Shown here: piece by piece, positions 35,070-44,438 of the stretch
How positions within the stretch are numbered: the first letter of the stretch is position 1
Layout: each line of letters starts with the position of its first letter
From: Pirellulaceae bacterium
GTDB taxonomy: Bacteria; Planctomycetota; Planctomycetia; Pirellulales; Pirellulaceae
Length of the DNA stretch: 64,000 bases
Direction: 5' to 3'
Assembly: GCA_022448645.1 (NCBI GenBank)
Contig: JAKVBZ010000010.1
Span: 41,194 to 105,193, forward strand
Made by a program: the position numbers and the translations under genes
The notes under the pieces: model-generated
The model's database searches: none
What the model was told of the DNA's origin: nothing
The model's input: only the letters and a program-made list of their open reading frames with translations

Positions 35070-36713
35070 CTAGGGTGCCGGCACGAAAACTTCTACATCG
35101 TACATTTGGATTCGTGACTCGGCAGGGGCCGTGGTGGCGCTTTCCAGCAGCCTCATTCCCAGCTGATTGTCACCGTAGATTGCCGGTGGTGAATGTAACG
35201 TGAAGCGAACCTTGGGCGGTGTGTTTTCCTTCTCACTCCATTCGATCTGAATGTTTTCAGGAGGAATGACAGTGCCGTTCACGTCAATCGCGATGTCGTC
35301 CCCAGGGAGGATGGCGGGCATGCAGGTCAATGTGGCCAGCGAGGGGTCAGGCAGCCGTTCACACAGACGAAATCGAAACGTATCACGTTGATTTAGTGTA
35401 TTGCGCGCCAAGTCGATCATCTCTGGTTGATAGGTATTTCCCGGACCTCGTCCAACAGGTCCCCACAACGGTGAAAAAATGTAATGGCGATCACCGCCTG
35501 TCAGCTGTGTTGGGTCTCTTAGTGTCTTTAACGTTGTAAGCCGTTCCGGATACCAGTTTGGACGTGTGACTCCTGATTGTCCGGGGTTGAATCTGGGTCC
35601 CCACATGACGAAATAATTCTGAGTTGAAAATCCGTCAGCGCCGGATCCATAAATGTTTCGCAACGCTGCGCGGTATTGCTCCGGTGTCTGAAATTCAGTC
35701 CGATTTGAATCCTTCCAACGTTCGATTCCCAGTCGGCATTCGACTTGAGGGTATACATAGCAGTCGTGGGTGCGAGCCAAACGGACAAAGTCCTCATAGG
35801 GTGCGTTGAATTCGGTGAAGCCAATATCACCAGGCGAAACGTAGTTCACCAAGCCTTCTCGGATCCAAGTAGGAACATCCAAACCCATCTTCCGACAGGC
35901 TGTGACTGTTTGAAGGACACGGACACCTAGCAACAGCTGCTGTTCTTTTTGAGCACCCACTTCGTCCAGCATTTCACGCACACTTCTAACGAACTCTGTC
36001 ATGAGTGGATGGCTTTCCGTCGCCGATTCCCTGGGAAAGCATTCAGGCATCCTGGTGAAATTGAACTCAATCCCATCCACGTCAAAACGCGAGGCAACTT
36101 CGCGCATGATTGATAACAGCCATTCGCGTACCTCTTGGACGGAGTAATCCAACGCGCAACCAATTTGGTAGCTTTTCGGATCGGCACCGCCCGAGGTTGG
36201 ATGAAAGTCATGCAGGATCCAAGAAGGCTTTTCCTGAGCAATTTTGGCGAACCATTTCGGGTTTGCACCGTGGCGGTCATTCATGCGAAACCCGGCAATG
36301 AATTCCATCTTTTGCCGGTGACATTCGTCGATGTAGATTTCCACAGGCATGGTACCTGCGTCCATCAAAGGTTCGAGTCGTTTGTGTTGGAAGCGAGAAT
36401 CGTAGGGGCACAGCTCGGTTCGCCAAAATGTACTCCAGCCTTGATGCCATATTTCTTGCACCAGCGTATCAATGGATCCCAGATCAGCGTAATTGCGAAC
36501 GATGTGACGTAATTCGTCCGCAGTGGCTGGTTCGCTCATGTGGCAAGTTGTGTTAGACAAGTCACTGACATAGATCACGCGTCGCTTGCCTCGGGGTGAC
36601 AACTGACCTAATGCGAATTCATCGGCATCCGACGGTATCACAACAATCACAGAGAGGATGACTGCCAGGAATGCCCGGCAGGTTGGTGTGCCAAGCAGCT
36701 TGAGTAATGACAT
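35070..36713 (-). CDS. Exported TIM-barrel hydrolase-like protein (GHL10/DUF187-type resemblance)
   Basis: The ~547-residue protein has a signal peptide (MSLLKLLGTPTCRAFLAVIL then SVIVVIPSDA). The catalytic-like barrel spans about 60-400: VIYVSDLSNTTCHMS, VEIYIDECHRQKMEFIAGFR, EVRE WLLSIMREVASRFDVD, then GIEFNFTRMPECFP with acidic residues at a strand end, and YVYPQVECRLGIERWK. The C-terminal ~130 residues form a beta-rich domain (DIAIDVNGTVIPPENIQIEW). I relate it to hydrolase-like barrels used on polysaccharides, without a firm family. The start could also be at 36737, directly after the creatininase-family stop; 36713 puts the signal peptide at the N-terminus. It probably shares a transcript with the creatininase gene. 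Confidence 0.65.
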   Translation of the reverse strand: MSLLKLLGTPTCRAFLAVILSVIVVIPSDADEFALGQLSPRGKRRVIYVSDLSNTTCHMSEPATADELRHIVRNYADLGSIDTLVQEIWHQGWSTFWRTELCPYDSRFQHKRLEPLMDAGTMPVEIYIDECHRQKMEFIAGFRMNDRHGANPKWFAKIAQEKPSWILHDFHPTSGGADPKSYQIGCALDYSVQEVREWLLSIMREVASRFDVDGIEFNFTRMPECFPRESATESHPLMTEFVRSVREMLDEVGAQKEQQLLLGVRVLQTVTACRKMGLDVPTWIREGLVNYVSPGDIGFTEFNAPYEDFVRLARTHDCYVYPQVECRLGIERWKDSNRTEFQTPEQYRAALRNIYGSGADGFSTQNYFVMWGPRFNPGQSGVTRPNWYPERLTTLKTLRDPTQLTGGDRHYIFSPLWGPVGRGPGNTYQPEMIDLARNTLNQRDTFRFRLCERLPDPSLATLTCMPAILPGDDIAIDVNGTVIPPENIQIEWSEKENTPPKVRFTLHSPPAIYGDNQLGMRLLESATTAPAESRIQMYDVEVFVPAP

Positions 36714-36737
36714 GATCTTATAATCCACGTAGAACAT

Positions 36738-37613
36738 TCATGGCATGGGGCGCTGGCCCCACGGAATAGGGATTGTGGGGGGTGTGCGATGGCGCTCGCG
36801 GCGTTCGTCTCTTGGGCGGTCTTTGAACCAAGTGACGAAGCGAACTAATTGCCTTACCGCCTCTTCGAACGCACGCTGTCCTTTTTCTGCGGATGCCAAT
36901 TCAGCCTCACCTAATACGCCAGTTTCGCTGTAACTGCTGGTCCATGAGATGACCGAGGCAGGACCTTGTCCGAACAAATCAACCCATTGAAACGGGTCGT
37001 CTTCTTCGTTGTAGCTGATCACGCCACTTTGGATCTTGTCATGTCGCACGTGGTCACCATCCAGATACATGTATAGCGAAGTTTCGAGCTCGCAGGCATG
37101 CGCACACCCACCAGGGAATTTGCTTTCGCGCCAGTTGGGTAGGAAGTCTTTATCGACGGTTAGTAGGTTCCACCAAGCGGTACAGACGCACTCCGCATCG
37201 GTTTCCAAATTGGTCCGCCTTGCGACCAAGTCTAGGTTGGGCATGTTCGAACCGTGCCCATTGAGAAGCATGATCTTTTTGAAGCCGTGGTAGGCGAGAG
37301 ATTTGGTGATGTCGAGCACATGGTGTATGAAATGCTCGAAGTCATGGTTTATGGTTCCGGGGAAGTCCATCACGTGGCCAGTGTATCCGTAAGCTACAAC
37401 CGGCAACACCAACATCTTGCCCGGTACTTGCTCTCCAGCACCACGAGCAATTTCGGTCGGGCAGACCAGATCCACGTCCAGTGGAAGATGGTGTCCATGC
37501 TGTTCGACAGCCCCGCAGGGCACAATGCACACTTTTTCCAGTTCCACCGCATCGTTGATTTCTGGCCAGGTTAGCTTTTCATAGCGATATTCGGTAGCAG
37601 CACGACTGGGCAT
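36738..37613 (-). CDS. Creatininase family metal-dependent amidohydrolase
   Basis: The ~291-residue cytoplasmic enzyme has the creatininase metal site: CGAVEQHGHHLPLDVD (Glu37, His39, His41/42 and Asp46/48), then YGYTGHVMDFPGTIN, the NGHGSN block in IMLLNGHGSNMPNLDLV, and an acidic block CAHACELETSLYMYL. The family includes creatinine and formamide amidohydrolases and the FAPy/mycofactocin-type enzymes; the substrate is not predictable. The start at 37613 is chosen because GAGG lies seven bases upstream; a further in-frame Met at 37697 would overlap the YggT gene. Its stop abuts the possible start of the hydrolase-like gene. Confidence 0.88.
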   Translation of the reverse strand: MPSRAATEYRYEKLTWPEINDAVELEKVCIVPCGAVEQHGHHLPLDVDLVCPTEIARGAGEQVPGKMLVLPVVAYGYTGHVMDFPGTINHDFEHFIHHVLDITKSLAYHGFKKIMLLNGHGSNMPNLDLVARRTNLETDAECVCTAWWNLLTVDKDFLPNWRESKFPGGCAHACELETSLYMYLDGDHVRHDKIQSGVISYNEEDDPFQWVDLFGQGPASVISWTSSYSETGVLGEAELASAEKGQRAFEEAVRQLVRFVTWFKDRPRDERRERHRTPPTIPIPWGQRPMP

Positions 37614-37638
37614 CAATTTTCCTCGAAGTTCAACATCA

Positions 37639-37899
37639 TCAGTAAACTGAGCGCGCCAATAGCGCTTGCAGAAGGTGCAAGCCGAGCAAAACCACAATGG
37701 GTGAGAAATCCATCATGCCGATCGGCGGAATGGTTCGACGAACTGGCTCCAGCACCGGTTCCGTAAGCTGGTGGATGAAATGCACAATGGGATTCGAACG
37801 GTCGATGGTAGGAATCCAGGAGAGCATGATACGTCCGACAAATACATACGTATAGATCTGGACCATTCGAATCAACACGGGAATAATTTCTTCAGACAT
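37639..37899 (-). CDS. YggT family small membrane protein
   Basis: The ~86-residue protein has two hydrophobic segments: IPVLIRMVQIYTYVFVGRIM and FSPIVVLLGLHLLQALLA. Between them is the YggT signature LSWIPTIDRSNPIVHFIHQL followed by TEPVLEPVRRTIPPIGMMD. YggT proteins lie in the inner membrane and have been linked to osmotic stress and cell division, without a fixed biochemical role. The start at 37899 follows AGGA at eight bases; the longer in-frame start at 37947 adds a basic tail unlike the family. It is 25 bases upstream of the creatininase gene on the same strand. Confidence 0.9.
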   Translation of the reverse strand: MSEEIIPVLIRMVQIYTYVFVGRIMLSWIPTIDRSNPIVHFIHQLTEPVLEPVRRTIPPIGMMDFSPIVVLLGLHLLQALLARSVY

Positions 37900-38055
37900 C
37901 GTGTTCGTCCTGCGCCGCTTCTTGATGACTGTTTGCTTACAAGCCAATCACTCCTGCCAGTCACCCGAATTCTACTACCTACAGCTAGAAGTTGCCAGCA
38001 AGGTGATCTTGTATTCAAAACGGCCCCCGCAAGAGTCCGTTCCCCCTCTTCAAGC

Positions 38056-38640
38056 TCAATCCTGTCGCTGAGCTTCGCGCACCAGATGTCCCAGCTCAGG
38101 TAGAATCAGCTTTTCCATGGCCAGCCGAATGGCTGCCGTTGAACCAGGCATACTCAACAATAGCGTTTGCCCAATCAAACCACCCGTTGCACGGCTCAAC
38201 ATCGCCGCTGAGCCGATCTCCTCGAAGCTCAGCATGCGAAACAATTCGCCGTATCCCGGCAGCGAGCGGTCTAATAGCGAAAGCAGCGTTTCATATGTCT
38301 GATCGCGACCTGAGATCCCCGTACCTCCAGTCATTAAGATCGCGTCCACGTCAGATCGCAGAGACAACTTTTCTACGGTAGACGTAAGTCGAGTGGGTTC
38401 GTCGGGCACGATGAAGCGCTCGACAACCGAATGTCCAGCATCCTTGAGGTAATCGATGACCGATTGTCCTCCTTTGTCGGTTTCGAGAGTTCGTGTATCG
38501 CTGATGGTTACCACCGCTACACGAATCACTTGGGGAGCCGACGATTTATGTTGTTCCAAGCTCAAGGATAGGATCCTCTGTCTTTTTGTTGAATGGCAAC
38601 CGGTTGAGATGTCCATGATAACGTTTTCGTTGATTTTCAA
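38056..38640 (-). CDS. MoaB/MogA family molybdenum cofactor protein
   Basis: The ~194-residue protein has VIRVAVVTISDTRTLETDKG at about residues 38-57, then ILMTGGTGISGRDQTYETL (the molybdopterin-binding GGTG loop with following acidic residues), SRATGGLIGQTLLLSMPGST and IRLAMEKLILPELGHL. These match the MoaB/MogA adenylyltransferase family, which activates molybdopterin for metal insertion. The first ~36 residues are extra relative to the family core, so the start may be later (a Met lies at residue 9). No other moa/moe genes are present. About 500 bases upstream are mostly non-coding. Confidence 0.88.
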   Translation of the reverse strand: MKINENVIMDISTGCHSTKRQRILSLSLEQHKSSAPQVIRVAVVTISDTRTLETDKGGQSVIDYLKDAGHSVVERFIVPDEPTRLTSTVEKLSLRSDVDAILMTGGTGISGRDQTYETLLSLLDRSLPGYGELFRMLSFEEIGSAAMLSRATGGLIGQTLLLSMPGSTAAIRLAMEKLILPELGHLVREAQRQD

Positions 38641-38716
38641 AAGGTTACCAGCCCAGTGCGGGCGTCCCTAGACTAAGTACAGGAACTGCTGGTCGGCTGG
38701 ATGTGCAGCAGATGCC

Positions 38717-38881
38717 TCACCAGACCATCGTGAGATCTGAGATGTTGGAACTGACGAAACAACCGTATCCCGGGCAGCAATTTGGCCGGTTCATTTCCGT
38801 CTCAACAACCATGACGTGCTGTTGGCGCTGAATCAACTCACCGGTGGTGTCAACGATCAGTTCAGGCAAGCCGCCTGGCAC
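38717..38881 (-). CDS. Candidate small Cys-containing protein or gene relic (54 aa)
   Basis: A GTG-initiated frame of 54 codons translates to a strikingly protein-like sequence: PGGLPELIVDTTGELIQRQQ, HVMVVETEMNRP, then CCPGYGCFVSS with a CCPGxGC cluster. A stop lies 8 codons upstream in frame and there is no good ribosome-binding site, so it may be the end of a decayed gene as well as a real small gene. The rest of the 38641-39142 gap shows nothing else apart from short palindromes such as TAACGCTTATCGTTA near 38900. Family not recognised. Confidence 0.35.
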   Translation of the reverse strand: MPGGLPELIVDTTGELIQRQQHVMVVETEMNRPNCCPGYGCFVSSNISDLTMVW

Positions 38882-39142
38882 TCGTCGTACAAAACCTAAC
38901 GCTTATCGTTAACTGCACGCTGTTGCAACGGCGGGTGGGTGGATCGTAGAACTCTCTTTGATCCTTGAGGCAATACCGAAACAAATGCCTGCCCATATAG
39001 AATGCATTGCAGGTTCTACCCGGTAATCAACGCACGCGATACAATGGCGGCGACAGTGTTCGCATCTCTAGCGAATGCGATCCTCGGCCTAACTCACATG
39101 TTGGTCTAGCTTGTTGTCTGGCCTCGACAAGTACTACTAACT

Positions 39143-42100
39143 GTGGTTGCATTTTTTAAAGGTTTCACCTTGATGTTGTCCATGTCATGTCTCCTGTATC
39201 GGAAATGTCGCACACTTGAGGTGGTTTCCAAAGCTCCTTACAAAAGGCCTGCCAAACCGTTGTACGCTAGGATGTGGAAGTCCAGTGAATCTAGCTGCCG
39301 ACAACTGTTGAGACCGCTTGCTGTAGCGTGGTCCATGATGGGATCTTTTCTTTTGCTATCGGCGGGGTTTGTTGTTGAATGCGGCATCACGTGTGCGCAG
39401 CCGCTCGAGTATTTGGACGAGTTTTGTCATCCGTACTATCCACACGCAGATTTCCCAAAGTTGATCACGCCTCAATGGGTCGGCGAAGAAGGTGTTGAGG
39501 CAGTGGTCACTCTCGGAATCGATGACATGCGGGACCCAAACGCGTACGAAGCGTACCTCCGGCCTATTCTGGACCGTCTGAAAGAAATCGATGGGAGAGC
39601 TCCCGTCAGCATTATGGCGTGTTCTTTAGACCCACAACATCCACAGCTGCAGAGTTGGTTAAAAGAAGGATTGTCGATCGAGGTTCACACTGTCGATCAT
39701 CCGTGCCCTTGTCTACAAAATCAGGATTTCGCTGCTGCCAAGAGTACCTATGATCGTTGCGTGGATCTGATGGCTGCGATTCCTGGCAACCAACCTGTAG
39801 CTTTCCGTTTTCCATGTATGGATTCGATGAATACACCCAGTCCGCGAGCCTACATGGAAATCGTCAACCAGACGACCGAGCATGGGCGATTCTTGCAGGC
39901 CAGCTCTTCCGTGATGAACGTTTTCACGTCCTCAGACAGGGAAATTCCGGTGAAGCTGACAAAGATCGCGGGTGGCAAGGAACGTTTTGCGCCGTATTTA
40001 CCTTTTGCATCTTTTGTCAACACGATTGAAAACTATCCATATCCGTATCTCATCGGCAAACTCTGTTGGGAATTCCCTTGTACGGTGCCCGACGACTGGC
40101 AAGGGCAGAATAGACACAGTCCGTTCAGTCCTCAAATAGTCGAGGATCTGGTGGCTGCTCTAGAAGCGAGCATTGCCAAGCGAGGTATGGCGAACGTCGT
40201 GTTTCATCCTCACGGTTGGATTCGTGCCGAGCAGATGGTACACGTGATCGATCGTTTGCACGACAAATATGGTAGGCGCGTGAAATTCTTGACTTTTCGT
40301 GAATGCGTCGATCGCATCAATAAATATCTCTTGTTAGATGAACCCGTGCGTGGTGCTGATGGCGAGGACAACGGAATCCGACTCCTTGATCTGAATAATG
40401 ATGGATTCATGGATGTGCTCATTGGCAACGACCGTCGACAGACACAGCGATTGTGGAAACCATCCGAGTCTCGCTGGCTCAACGCTCCCAGCCCTCTCCA
40501 GTTCACTCGCTCAGGAGCGGATCAACAGAATATCGATTTGGGTGTGAAGTTCGGATTTGTTCGATCGTCGGGCAATGTCTGCGCCGTTGTTCACAATGAT
40601 CAAGTTCAAGCGATGTTCGAATTCCAACATCAACGATTTGTCGAACACATGTTGCCAAGTCCCTTGAAAGATGTACCGACGACCTCGGCTGGACAGGACC
40701 AGGGTGTCCGCTTGCGAGATTTAAATCATGATGGAGTTTCCGAGATCCTGATCGGTAATTCAAACCAGCGTACGTTGTGGGCAAAAAAGTATTCGGGTTG
40801 GGTACAAATCGACGATGGACTGCCGGCTTCGATTGTTGATGCAGAAGGGCGCGATTGCGGCGTGCGGTTTGCGGACATCGACCTGGACGGCTTCGACGAT
40901 CTGATCGTCTCCAATGAATCACAATCGGGCATCCATCTGTATGACTCGGAATCCCAGGGTTTGACGCGGGCCATCGAGGGAGGACACAACATACCTCTTC
41001 TGGTCCGCCAAGGAAAAAACTATGGATCCTGGGTAGCCGGTCGAAGCGTCTGGTGGCAGAACGAAACTACCAGCACGCTGTCCGACGGTGTCGACCGTCG
41101 TTCGTTTGCCGAGTTATTGGGTGGTACTCAACCGCAGCCGAGATCCCCCGAACACTCGCTGAAGTCGCTGCGAGTCCAGCCCGGTTTTCGCGTGGAGCTC
41201 GTTGCGGCGGAACCGTTAGTGATGGACCCCATTGCCGTAGATTGGGGAGCCGATGGGAAATTGTGGGTTGTTGAAATGGCTGACTACCCACTTGGTTTGG
41301 ACGACAATGGCAAACCTGGCGGCCGTGTGCGATTCTTGGAAGATTCTAACGGAGACGGAAAGTACGATCAGTCGACCGTTTTTCTTGATTCGCTCCCGTT
41401 TCCGACGGGAATCATGGCCTGGCACGATGGAGTGTTAATCTCTGGAGCACCAGATGTCATCTTTGCCAAAGATACCGACGGCGATGGCAAAGCGGACGTG
41501 AGAAATGTCCTGTACCGAGGGTTCGTAGAAGGTAATCAGCAGCACCGCGTCAATGGATTTGCCTGGGGGCTCGACAACTGGATTTACCTAGCCAACGGTG
41601 ATAGCGGGGGAGTCATCGAATCTGTAAAACTGCAGAAGAGTGTCGATATATCTCGACGCGATCTGCGCATCCGTCCGGACACTGGTGAGCTCGATGTGCA
41701 AACCGGACAAACACAGTTTGGACGCCATCGCGACGATCACGGCAATTGGTTCGGTTGTGTTAATCCCTTGCCGGTGAGGCACTATGTGTTGGCGGATCAT
41801 TATCTACGGCGCAATCCGTTATTGGCAGCGCCGAAGGCGGCGCGTGATATCGCGCGCTACGATAACACACAATTGTTTCCCATTTCCCACGTGCTCAGTC
41901 ATTGGTCGGGATACGTAGCACCTCTGCCTGGACAGCCGCATCGTTTTACGTCGGCCTGTAGCACTTCTGTGTTTCGTGACACATTGTGGGGAGCCGCATT
42001 TGTAAACAATACGTTTACCAGTGCACCTGTGCACAATGCGGTCCATCGTCGAGTATTGGTGCCTCGTGGTATCTCCTTTGAAAGTGAGCGACCGGAGGAT

Positions 42101-43975
42101 GCAGCCAGCTTTGAGTTTTTGGCCTCCACAGACAGTTGGTTCCGCCCCACGACAGTCACGACAGGTCCTGATGGCGCCCTGTGGGTTGTCGACATGTATC
42201 GCTTGGTGATTGAGCATCCGGCATGGATTGACGATCAACACGAGAAGGAACTGTTTTTGCGAGCGGGCCACGATCAGGGACGTATTTACCGTATCTATCC
42301 GGAATCGTTGGAGCCCAGGACGACCCTTAAACTGGAGGACTTACCGACAGCCGGTTTGGTAGATTTACTCAATTCCCCCAATGGACGACAGCGCGATATG
42401 GCGCAGCGGTTGTTGATTCATCGTGCGGACAGCTCCGCCATACAGCCTCTACGCAATGTGGCACGGTTGTCGCCAAATCCACTGGCGCGTCTGCATGCCC
42501 TTTGTACGTTGGACGGATTGCAAAAGGTGGATGTCACAACGTTGCTCGCTACCATTGATGATGTGCACGCAACCGTACGCCGTCATGCGATTCGAATTGC
42601 CGAATCGCATATTTCCACGAACGACGGTCTTGCGTTGGAATTGCAGGCCAGGCTGCGGGCCTTGGTCGATGATCCCGATCCTATGGTGCGACTTCAGTTG
42701 GCCCAGACTCTGGGATGTGTGCCTGGCCCTTCGTCCACAAGAGCACTTGCGAGATTGGCGATGCAGGATGCGGATGACTCGTTCTTTCGAACGGCTGTAC
42801 TCAGTTCCCTGCGGCCCGTGGATCTGGCATTGTTCCACAAGGCGATCTCTCAAAATGCGTTTGCCGCTGAAGCATTTCAGGCATCGCTATTGGACATGGC
42901 TGGTCGCATGGAAGAGGGCAGTTTTATGATAACATTACTCCATCAACTCTTGTTTGCAGTGGATTCCAATGCGGTTCATGAGCGTGGTCTGCATGAATTG
43001 TCACAAGCCTTGACGGCGTGGCAACGAAAGCAATATGCACTCGACACAGCGACACAAGAACGGATCGACTTGATCGTGCGAGCTGCCGGAAACCTGTTAG
43101 ATGAACCTTCCGATTCGGTGGACGACAAGGTGGCAGCGATTGGTTTCTTAGCAGTATGCCCTGGTGAGAGGGCTGCGCACCAATGCGAGAAATTTATCGA
43201 ACTACTGGATGCTCAGCAACCGCTTGAGATACAGCAGGCAATCATCCAATCGTTGCCAGCGGCGCAAGGCGACGATTGGATGCAATCTGTCCTGGGGCGG
43301 ATCTCTAAACTAAGCCCGGGCGTGCGAGCAGCCGTGTTGGCGCAAGTATGGACACGTGAATTCTGGATAGAGAAGTTGCTCCAAGCCATTGCAAACGGAG
43401 ATTTACGTACCTCCGATGTGAGTATCGCGCAGCGACAACAGTTGCTGACGCACAACAATGAAGACATACAGAGTGCTGCTGAGCGCTTATTTGGCAATCA
43501 ACGCGCAACGACAGACAAGGTGTCGCTGATCGAGCAATATCAAGCTGAGTTGGTCGCTGCGCCTGATGTGGAGTTGGGCCGTGGTCTTTTCATGAAACAC
43601 TGTGCGGCTTGTCATCAATTAGCGGGCAGTGGACACGCAGTGGGGCCCGATTTGGCCGCTTTAAAGAATCGCTCTCGTGATGCATTGATGACAGCCATCC
43701 TTGATCCGAATCAAGCTGTCGAAGATAAGTATCAAAGCTATAACGTGGGAACGATGGATGGGCGGACTTATACGGGGATCATCACTGCCGAAACGACTAA
43801 CTCGATCACTTTGCAAATGGAGCAAGGTAAACAGCAAATCTTTTTGCGAGACGACGTAGAGACCTTGCACAATGTGGGCAAATCGTTGATGCCCGAAGGT
43901 ATCGAAAACGAAATCAAACCCACGGACATGAACCATCTGCTGGCGTTCCTGCAGGCGCCCGAACCAGTGGAATAG
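39143..43975 (+). CDS. Giant fusion: polysaccharide deacetylase-like, FG-GAP, PVC propeller, HEAT and cytochrome c domains
   Basis: The ~1610-residue exported protein contains, in order: a leader (hydrophobic part MMGSFLLLSAGFVVECGI near residue 65); a polysaccharide-deacetylase-like domain (~100-395) with VVTLGIDDMRDP and SIEVHTVDHPCP; three FG-GAP/VCBS repeats (GIRLLDLNNDGFMDVLIGN ~411, GVRLRDLNHDGVSEILIGN ~520, GVRFADIDLDGFDDLIVSN ~572); the PVC dehydrogenase propeller from about 673 (VQPGFRVELVAAEPLVMDPI); HEAT-like repeats ~1090-1450; and a cytochrome domain with CAACH at 1487-1491, followed by GPDLAALKNRSRDALMTAIL. The true start is uncertain (GTG 39143, ATG 39173 or 39272). The frame is uninterrupted. 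The deacetylase part suggests carbohydrate esters as substrate and the haem domain suggests redox coupling; both are inference. Confidence 0.85.
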   Translation: MVAFFKGFTLMLSMSCLLYRKCRTLEVVSKAPYKRPAKPLYARMWKSSESSCRQLLRPLAVAWSMMGSFLLLSAGFVVECGITCAQPLEYLDEFCHPYYPHADFPKLITPQWVGEEGVEAVVTLGIDDMRDPNAYEAYLRPILDRLKEIDGRAPVSIMACSLDPQHPQLQSWLKEGLSIEVHTVDHPCPCLQNQDFAAAKSTYDRCVDLMAAIPGNQPVAFRFPCMDSMNTPSPRAYMEIVNQTTEHGRFLQASSSVMNVFTSSDREIPVKLTKIAGGKERFAPYLPFASFVNTIENYPYPYLIGKLCWEFPCTVPDDWQGQNRHSPFSPQIVEDLVAALEASIAKRGMANVVFHPHGWIRAEQMVHVIDRLHDKYGRRVKFLTFRECVDRINKYLLLDEPVRGADGEDNGIRLLDLNNDGFMDVLIGNDRRQTQRLWKPSESRWLNAPSPLQFTRSGADQQNIDLGVKFGFVRSSGNVCAVVHNDQVQAMFEFQHQRFVEHMLPSPLKDVPTTSAGQDQGVRLRDLNHDGVSEILIGNSNQRTLWAKKYSGWVQIDDGLPASIVDAEGRDCGVRFADIDLDGFDDLIVSNESQSGIHLYDSESQGLTRAIEGGHNIPLLVRQGKNYGSWVAGRSVWWQNETTSTLSDGVDRRSFAELLGGTQPQPRSPEHSLKSLRVQPGFRVELVAAEPLVMDPIAVDWGADGKLWVVEMADYPLGLDDNGKPGGRVRFLEDSNGDGKYDQSTVFLDSLPFPTGIMAWHDGVLISGAPDVIFAKDTDGDGKADVRNVLYRGFVEGNQQHRVNGFAWGLDNWIYLANGDSGGVIESVKLQKSVDISRRDLRIRPDTGELDVQTGQTQFGRHRDDHGNWFGCVNPLPVRHYVLADHYLRRNPLLAAPKAARDIARYDNTQLFPISHVLSHWSGYVAPLPGQPHRFTSACSTSVFRDTLWGAAFVNNTFTSAPVHNAVHRRVLVPRGISFESERPEDAASFEFLASTDSWFRPTTVTTGPDGALWVVDMYRLVIEHPAWIDDQHEKELFLRAGHDQGRIYRIYPESLEPRTTLKLEDLPTAGLVDLLNSPNGRQRDMAQRLLIHRADSSAIQPLRNVARLSPNPLARLHALCTLDGLQKVDVTTLLATIDDVHATVRRHAIRIAESHISTNDGLALELQARLRALVDDPDPMVRLQLAQTLGCVPGPSSTRALARLAMQDADDSFFRTAVLSSLRPVDLALFHKAISQNAFAAEAFQASLLDMAGRMEEGSFMITLLHQLLFAVDSNAVHERGLHELSQALTAWQRKQYALDTATQERIDLIVRAAGNLLDEPSDSVDDKVAAIGFLAVCPGERAAHQCEKFIELLDAQQPLEIQQAIIQSLPAAQGDDWMQSVLGRISKLSPGVRAAVLAQVWTREFWIEKLLQAIANGDLRTSDVSIAQRQQLLTHNNEDIQSAAERLFGNQRATTDKVSLIEQYQAELVAAPDVELGRGLFMKHCAACHQLAGSGHAVGPDLAALKNRSRDALMTAILDPNQAVEDKYQSYNVGTMDGRTYTGIITAETTNSITLQMEQGKQQIFLRDDVETLHNVGKSLMPEGIENEIKPTDMNHLLAFLQAPEPVE

Positions 43976-44022
43976 ATCAACCTGTAACTATCAGTAATCG
44001 TAATACGCGAGGGTCTCCTACT

Positions 44023-44346
44023 ATGTTTTCTGTTGGATATGTAATGCGGGTGAAGCCCGGAAAGTACGACGGATACAAGGAAGCGCACGACAATTTGTGG
44101 CCAGAAATTGCCAAGTCGATGAGCGACAACCATGTCAGCATGTCAATCTATCGTTACGAGGATTTATTGTTCCTGCACGCTGTCGCCCCCACGGAGGAGG
44201 ATTGGAACAAAAGTCGAGAACATCCCGACCTTCCACGCTGGGCCGAGTACATGGGCGAGTTTTTGGATCGGGATGAAACGGGGGAACTGTTTTTTCCGGA
44301 GTTACCCGAAACGTTTGCCTTTGGTTCCTTCCGGTCTGATAAATGA
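44023..44346 (+). CDS. rhaM: L-rhamnose mutarotase
   Basis: The 107-residue protein of the RhaM/DUF718 family is a small dimeric alpha+beta-barrel enzyme that interconverts anomers of L-rhamnose. Key parts: GYVMRVKPGKYDGYKEAHDN with the family's catalytic His in the KxxHxxxWPE block, SMSIYRYEDLLFLHAV, and the C-terminal WAEYMGEFLDRD. It lies 47 bases after the giant fusion gene on the same strand and might be co-transcribed. No other rhamnose genes are in the window, so a role on other deoxysugars is open. Confidence 0.88.
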   Translation: MFSVGYVMRVKPGKYDGYKEAHDNLWPEIAKSMSDNHVSMSIYRYEDLLFLHAVAPTEEDWNKSREHPDLPRWAEYMGEFLDRDETGELFFPELPETFAFGSFRSDK

Positions 44347-44438
44347 CGTCGAAAGTCGATGGAAGACGGTAAAAATAACAAGCAAGGCTGCATCGAATCA
44401 CTACAGCAAGATTCACCGAAGTTCGCGCACGACCATTT

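Noticed and set aside
37614..37697. Longer start for the creatininase-family gene
   Set aside because: The extension overlaps the YggT gene and has Cys/Trp-rich non-family sequence; a GAGG site supports the start at 37613.
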